Shown: positions 58,027-64,000 of the stretch, piece by piece
Layout of the letters: every line of letters starts with the position of its first letter
How positions within the stretch are numbered: position 1 is the first letter of the stretch
DNA from: Histoplasma ohiense
Lineage: Eukaryota > Ascomycota > Eurotiomycetes > Onygenales > Ajellomycetaceae
Length of the DNA stretch: 64,000 bases
Assembly: GCA_017607445.1 (NCBI GenBank)
Contig: JAEVHH010000001.1
Location: 7,192,001-7,256,000, forward strand
Reading direction: 5' to 3'
Notes under the pieces: generated by a model
The model's input: the letters and a program-made list of their open reading frames with translations, nothing else
What the model was told of the DNA's origin: nothing
Database searches by the model: none
Position numbers and translations under genes: made by a program

Positions 58027-59094
58027 GATGATACACTTGGGAAGTTAAGACGGAATGAAGAATTGCAAGTGCTGGCAAAGCGGCAGGTTAGAAATTCGAA
58101 AAAAGGTTTCTAGAGCCTTTAATGAATATATAAGAGTGAAGTTGGATGGGAAGAGAGGTCAAAGAGGGAGCCGTGATATTCTTGTTCTAAGTGTCTAAAT
58201 GAGGTAATGAAACTCCGACAAGTGGGTCTAGAGAGAGACAGAATTCGGTAGCCGGACTGAAAAGGAGAGGAGAGTTAGGATGATAAAGCAGAGTCCTTCC
58301 CAGGCGTTTGGGATTACCCGTAAGATGGCTGCTGCTGTAGGTCGTGTGAAGCGGAAACAGAGAGAGTCGCCGTGGTGATGGCGTAGGTGGTGATGGTCCG
58401 AAATTGTTTCGCAGCCAGCAAGAACGCTGAGGGGATGAGGGTCGCCAAGCCTGCTCAGTCAGCAGCGGCTGATTAACGGGTTTCGAGCACAGGCTGAAAC
58501 GCGTCGTGAGGCTCCCTCTGAAGCGTGGCTGAGTCCGACTTCTACACAGCCCTTGAGTGCTGGGTGGTTCCCCAGCACCGGAAGGTGGACACCTTATTCA
58601 GAAGGCAGTCAGTTGAGTTGACTTAGTTAGCTATTATTAAGTCATTCCGAACCCTTCAATAACTATATTCAGCCACACTTGGAACGCGCTTGGACGGAAT
58701 GCACTAAACCTAAAAAGGTGACTGCTAATGTCACATGACCTTAGCGGCGGCTGGCGGCTGGCGGGAAATTATGTTTCCGATCCCAACAGCGCCCGTCTTA
58801 TCAAACAGCGCGGCCCGTGGTGAACCTCTCTTCGAATATCTCACCTACCCACTAGACAGTTTATGGTTCAATTTCATGTCGCGTAGAGGCCATTTCCAGC
58901 CATCGGGCCAGTTACTGATCATTCCAGGACCCGACAAACTGAATGGCATAACACATACCCACGCGCATCCTCGACAAGTAATAGAAATACAGTCGATACT
59001 TGTTGCCTCTTCCTAGCGGCCTACCAGCTTATCGCTTCACCCACACTGTTTAGACGGACACTCAGGAAAAGGCAATTCCAAGTTGATTCACTCG
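58027..59094. other. Divergent promoter region SCH9/ADA2
   Basis: About 1.07 kb between the two start codons. Long 5' UTRs are likely. No gene supported; a 93-codon run (58735-59016) lacks features. Confidence 0.55.
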
Positions 59095-60907
59095 ATGGGC
59101 GTCATACGGAAAAAAACTGCAGCGCGCGGGACAGAAGGTGGAACAAAATACCATTGCGACGTCTGTTCTGTAGATGTCACCTCGACGGTATGTACTAAGT
59201 GCTTATGCTCCGCGTCACCCAAAACTGATATCGTGGGGGAATGCAATTAGGTGCGCATCGCTTGCGCGCATAATGCCTGTCATGAATATGATATGTGCGT
59301 CCCATGCTTCTCCGCCGGCGAAAGCTCAAAGAATCACGATCCACGAACACACCCATACTACGTCATCGAACAAAACTCTGTTCCTATTTACCAACCCGAC
59401 TGGGGCGCAGATGAGGAACTCTTACTGTTGGAAGGTGCGGAAATCTACGGTCTAGGATCATGGGCAGACATAGCGGATCATATCGGCGGTTTCCGAACCA
59501 AGGAAGAAGTGCGCGACCATTACATCGAAACATACATCAATAGTTCCAAATTTCCTCTCCCCGAACGCGCTGATCCCGATGACAAGACCCTACAAGAGCA
59601 AATATCGAAAGAGGAGTTCCAGGCACGTAAAAAGCGACGAATCGAGGCCCGTAAAGAGGCAGCCCGGGCCGCCCCTCCCGCAACGCCGAAACAAAAACCC
59701 ACAGCCTCTGTGCCAGCCTGCCATGAAGTGCAGGGATATATGCCGGGCCGCCTCGAATTCGAAACGGAATTCGCAAATGAGGCTGAGGAAGCTGTACAGC
59801 ACATGTCATTTGAACCAGGCGATGGGCTCAACGCGAACGGGGAGATGGACCCTGAGATGGAACTTAAAATGACCGTGAAAGACATCTATAACTCCCGGCT
59901 CACCGCCCGAACAGAACGCAAGAAAATAATATTCGAACACAATCTATTAGAATACCGCAAAAACACTGCCCAGGACAAGAAACGAACAAAGGAAGAACGC
60001 GAATTGCTCAACAAAGCTAAACCCTTCGCGCGAATGATGAACCATGAAGATTTCGAAGAGTTCACGAAGGGCCTCGAATACGAACATAATCTCCAGCTCG
60101 CAATAGCTCAGCTGCAAGAATGGCGAACGATGGGAATCGGTGATTTGAAAAGCGGAGAGAAGTACGAACAAGAAAAGCAGCAGAGAGCCCAACGCGCAAT
60201 CCCACAAGGAGCTTTTGATAGAATGGCAGGCACAAGGCCCAAACCATCACAGATCCCCGATGCGCCTTCGACCGCCACCCAATTAACAATGCCGGAGCTA
60301 CCTTTACGCCTTCAACGCAGCGGAGCCCAACAAAAACAAGCAGCCCCCGTACCCGCCTCCGCAGCTCTCGAACCTGCACGAGCTCTGCCCATGAATGATT
60401 TCGATAAGATGTTCGCTAGTACCGAGATGAACGGGACATCGACTCCAAAGCCACCTGCAAAGACGAAATACGTCATCCCCCCAATAAACGGACTTTCGCC
60501 GTGGAAATTGGAAAACGACATCGCGCCGGACTTGCACTTGTTGACGAGGGAGGAAGTGGAACTTTGTAATATTCTTCATCTACAACCTAAACCGTATCTC
60601 GTCATTAAGGAGCATATGATTAAAGAGGCGATGAAGCAAGGCGGGAGCTTGAAAAAGAAAGACGCCAGGACGCTGTGTAAGGTGAGATTCTCACTTGCCC
60701 CTCAACTTCCCCAGATTCCCTGCCCAGGGAACTACTCTCGATTCCTCCTGCTTTTTTTTCTTCTTTTTCCTTTTTTGACTGCGGCGCCGCTCCGCTCGCA
60801 ATAATCAACCACTTGTATTGACATGGCTTTATCCATAGATCGACTTCGCCAAATCTTCACGAATATACGACTTTATGGTACATAGCGGGTGGATAACGAA
60901 GGCATAA
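59095..60907 (+). CDS. ADA2: SAGA transcriptional adaptor ADA2
   Basis: Subunit of the SAGA/ADA histone acetyltransferase module that potentiates Gcn5 on nucleosomes. Three exons: 59095-59187, 59251-60681, 60839-60907; 530 aa. Introns are GTATGT...ATTAG (63 bp) and GTGAGA...CATAG (157 bp). ZZ zinc finger at about 20-65 (YHCDVCSVDVTST, CAHNACHEYDMCVPCF, then NHDPRTHPY). SANT domain at about 80-130 (WGADEELLLLEGAEIYGLG, then WADIADHIGG, TKEEVRDHYIETYI). Middle region with conserved helices (MTVKDIYNSRLTARTERKK, FARMMNHEDFEEFTKGLEYE). C-terminal SWIRM at about 445-530 (LLTREEVELCNILHLQPKPY, RIYDFMVHSGWITKA). If the second intron is retained, the frame continues 41 codons with low-complexity sequence. 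Confidence 0.95.
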
Positions 60908-62630
60908 TGAAATTGGAGGAACAAAACGGAGATTGAGGAAAAGAAGAAAATACACGAATGTCATCATCCGCAATATCACTAATATTACCACCCTTCTCAC
61001 CTTCACCTTCACCATCACCATTATTTCTCCCTCACCTCCGTCTCCTTGGCAAGCCTCCAACCGTCCATTCCTCAATTTCATCATTACGTAAAAATATCTT
61101 CTTTTCCTCGACCTTCTCTTCGATTTTGATAAATAGTCAAAAGATTTAATTGCGTACTCAAACAGCCATTGATATCCACCTGCGAAATGCGTTATTACCC
61201 TGAGGTGTTCATTATTTATCTATCCATCGATCTATTCATTCCCTTATTTATGGTTTTAGGCCAACCCACTTCACTTTGCTTGAGAGGAACAGCCTCAGGC
61301 GGACACTGAAATTTCGTGTATGTTGAGTCCTTCCTCGACTAGTAGTACAGTCGACCGAGTTAGGGCCCACGAATCCTTTTTTTTTTTTTGAAAACATGTA
61401 GAATCCATTGCAGGAAATGTTTAACTACTACCATGTTTAATCACGTAACCTACCCGTAAAATCTACTGGTTGGCTATTGGCGCCTAACATACATAACTCA
61501 AATTATTTCGACCGCAGCATCAATGAATCACTTGAGTAAAGGTTATAAGTAATGTAATTAGAAAAAAAAGGGCCCAAGGTTAATGGGATAATTCTTTATG
61601 ACTTCGTTATATAACTAACTATCCGCCCAGATGCTTTAACTAGTTATTTAACAGCGCTGCGCCCCCGCTTTATCGGCATCAGCCATTTGGCACTTCCCCA
61701 GGAACATTGTTAACTAACTACCCCGGATCTTGGCGTGGGACGTGCACGTATAATGAAGAAAGCAGCTGGAACAAGAACACGGTGTAAATTGTTCTATACA
61801 TAATAATATTAAACTAACTAACTATTCTCCTCAAAGCCCAGCATCGCCTGTCACCTGAGAGATTTTTTTTTTTTTTTTTCTTTTTAAATTTTTTACTTTA
61901 AAATTTTTGGCAGTGGGAGTGTTGGATATTAATTAGTGCTTCAACCGTACTGACATCCCAATATTGACAATCCCTGTCAAACAAATCTCAATCTCAATAG
62001 CCGGCCGGTGTACGGAGTAGATTGGAAAGGATGAACCAGTCGGGCAAGAAACGATAACCCAAAACCACACACAAATTTAAAAAGCGGGCACAATAGGATA
62101 AGAACGCGCAATCAATCGCCCAGCCGCTCTGCCCATTTTCCATAGGCTTTGCCAAAGCTTTTATTTTCTGACCATTCGCGCTCTTTGGATATCTGTGGAA
62201 ACGGGAACCGATAGTATGAGTTGCAAGGCCTTAGTTTCAAAAAAAGAAATAAAAGGGTGGGTGGAGATTGGAGAAGGTGTCGGAGTTGGGAGTGGAGTTT
62301 TGTAAGGCTGCAGATGAAACGGAAGGGAAAAAAAAAAAAAAAGAAAATTATCAATCCTTGCTAGTTTTAAATAAAGGACCCATCTCATGAAAAACTCCTT
62401 TTTCCTTTTTGCCCTCCGCTCATCCCGAGGAGAAAAAAATGAAAATGAAAAAATGAACTCAAGGAAAAACCGAACTATAACTAGCCGCAAGTATTTCAAT
62501 GCATAGATAAGTTGAAATATCTCCGCCTGCCACGCCCATACCACACACTATATGCTAAATTCAAAATGAATAAAAAAATTTGCTAAAAAGTAAAGAACAA
62601 AAAATATAAAAGGGAAGAGGAAAAGGCCAT
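60908..62630. other. Convergent intergenic region
   Basis: Spacer between the 3' ends of ADA2 and the next gene. T runs at 61378-61390 and 61864-61880. Open runs are low-complexity. No RNA gene found. Confidence 0.5.
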
Positions 62631-64000
62631 TCACAAAGCCAAGCCAGCCCTCCTCTTCCATTTCTTCTCATGCCCGAAATGATGCGATGACGACAACGCC
62701 TTCTTCAACTTTCCCTTCCCACGACCACCACCCGTAGAACTCGACCCGGACCCCCACCCACGTCCAAACCCAAGCCCGAACCCTAGCCCCAGCTTCCCAG
62801 AATTCAACTTCTTGTCCATGTCCTCCTTGAACTTCTTCCAGCTGCGCTCGCGCTCCTCCCAATCCGCCATCTGCGCTAACATGAAATCCCACGTCTTCGA
62901 TTCCAGGGCGCAGAGCGCGTCGTCATCTAAGAGATGTCTTGTTGGCATTGTGGTGGTGGTGGTGGTGGCGGATGGAGTACTTGTGGACTGTTGGTGTTGC
63001 GTGCCGCTTCCGGTCGTAGTTTGGCCTTCGAGATATTGCTGCGGTGGCTGTGGCTGTGATTGCGGTTGCGGTTGTGGTTGAGAGCATGTGTCAGGTTCCG
63101 GCTGTACAGCGACCACCTCGGACGGACTGGGGGCAGTTGACGGTCTACTGTTCTGTTGTTGGCCGTCTGGAGAGGAATTAGCTGCGTCTGCGAGGGCGAT
63201 GAGGGAGCTATATTGATGGGTTCGTCCCATCTGGGGTCCCTGTTGGTGGGGCCGACCAGTGAGCGGGGAGACAGTTTGCGCCTCAAGGCTATGGTTTTCT
63301 TGCTGCTGGCGAGTGATATAGAGGCGCCGTGAACGGAACATTGCTGCTGCCGCTTCACCGACTAGATCAGGGTCCTCATGGGGAGAGATGGGCAGTTGAT
63401 CAGCAAGGTCAGCTTGGCTGGCAATCGTTCCTGCGACTTCACCCGAAGTCATCTGGAGGGGCGAGTGCGAACGAGGATTCACAACGCTTTCCTCGTGCAA
63501 ACTAGCCAAAATGCTAGGGGATGGATTCCGATGACCATAGCCCGCCATGTCCGCCCTTAGAGGAGGTGAAGAGAGCGCGGAAGAAGAGGCTGCATCGGGT
63601 TCGCTCACACCATTCATAGTCTCAGATATCGCCTGGCATAAAGGCGGGAATATACATCTCGCTAAATTGTCATACTGAGAAGCCGCTGACGCCCTCCGCT
63701 TTGCCACGTTGTGGTAGTGGCGTGCCTGCAGCCCGCCCGCAACAGGAACCCAGTCTGAAACATTATAAAGAGAATGCAAATGGGAATTGGTCAGGTGGCT
63801 CTGCTGACGGCGGAGACCTCCAGCAGACGAACTTGCTGTTACGCCCCCGAATCCCGGAGCATGATGCTGGGAGGAAAGGAGTCCGGACGATTGGTTTGGG
63901 GTATTAGGGGACACTTGGTTTCTCCCCGCAACGTCGGTATTGGGTACTAGTAAGGTGCCAGATTCACTCTCTCTGTTGTATGTTGGATGATGTCCAGAAT
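62631..64000 (-). CDS. Q/P-rich, intrinsically disordered protein of unknown function, 5' end outside window
   Basis: A single open frame runs from the right edge of the window to a TGA at 62631-62633, over 450 codons without interruption, and its start is not visible. Most is low-complexity: Ser/Ala/Gln-rich N-part, a Gln-Pro repeat at about 63025-63085, and a Thr run. A compact part near the C-terminus, LDDDALCALESKTWDFMLAQ followed by MADWEERERSWKKFKEDMDK, looks helical and conserved-like. It is followed by Gly-rich repeats and a basic tail (GHEKKWKRRAGLAL). Basic tail plus low complexity suggests a nuclear protein, but this is weak. The length of the open frame and codon pattern support a real gene. 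Confidence 0.7.
   Translation of the reverse strand, partial: SGHHPTYNRESESGTLLVPNTDVAGRNQVSPNTPNQSSGLLSSQHHAPGFGGVTASSSAGGLRRQQSHLTNSHLHSLYNVSDWVPVAGGLQARHYHNVAKRRASAASQYDNLARCIFPPLCQAISETMNGVSEPDAASSSALSSPPLRADMAGYGHRNPSPSILASLHEESVVNPRSHSPLQMTSGEVAGTIASQADLADQLPISPHEDPDLVGEAAAAMFRSRRLYITRQQQENHSLEAQTVSPLTGRPHQQGPQMGRTHQYSSLIALADAANSSPDGQQQNSRPSTAPSPSEVVAVQPEPDTCSQPQPQPQSQPQPPQQYLEGQTTTGSGTQHQQSTSTPSATTTTTTMPTRHLLDDDALCALESKTWDFMLAQMADWEERERSWKKFKEDMDKKLNSGKLGLGFGLGFGRGWGSGSSSTGGGRGKGKLKKALSSSHHFGHEKKWKRRAGLAL

Overview
The window is from a filamentous ascomycete. Genes have short GT-AG introns (mostly about 50-170 bp), and ADA2, SCH9, SEC27, EPS1-type PDI and a fungal complex I 29.9 kDa-type subunit are recognisable. 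The closest match to its habits is Onygenales (Coccidioides-like): the repeats have almost no CpG while the genes have plenty, a pattern reported for Coccidioides repeats. The species assignment is inference.

Region 1 (1-20523) is a retrotransposon island with no intact host gene. It consists of two Ty3/gypsy chromovirus families nested in each other. Family A has LTRs of 354-597 bp that differ in the number of 63-bp tandem units. Family B has a 271-bp LTR. Reading the junctions outside-in: A4 (+, 17326-20523) was entered by A3 (-, 15442-17325). A3 was entered by B (4489-15441). B was entered twice by family A: by A1 (+, 1-4488) in the reverse transcriptase, and by A2 (-, 6946-13145, complete, with a CTCAT target duplication) just before the chromodomain. 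A4 also carries a 1.44-kb terminal-inverted-repeat element holding a CpG-rich minisatellite. All gag-pol frames are broken by TGA/TAA/TAG codons and frameshifts. Family B carries, antisense to pol, what looks like a decayed spliced accessory gene.

Region 2 (20524-28500) is gene-poor. It holds a tRNA-Ser(UGA) gene with a 33-nt intron, homopolymer runs and one unidentified minus-strand open region. At its left edge a short minus-strand open frame runs straight into the retroelement and may be the start of a disrupted gene.

Region 3 (28500-39000) has an intact mitochondrial dihydroorotate dehydrogenase gene, followed by decayed genes: an RpiB-type sugar-phosphate isomerase, a protein-kinase-like gene, an APH-type phosphotransferase fragment and a TPR-repeat gene. 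It ends with a Fot1/pogo-type MITE flanked by TA.

Region 4 (39300-64000) is ordinary dense housekeeping chromosome: a CHIP-like TPR/U-box ubiquitin ligase, an acyl-CoA-binding protein, an APC-family permease, an EPS1-like ER membrane disulfide isomerase, a complex I accessory subunit, COPI beta-prime (SEC27), the AGC kinase SCH9, the SAGA adaptor ADA2, and a Q/P-rich protein of unknown function that runs off the right edge. These genes share no single pathway; order and spacing look like ordinary fungal synteny. Exon boundaries were placed by eye from splice consensus and frame continuity, and every multi-exon model given as intact closes in frame.
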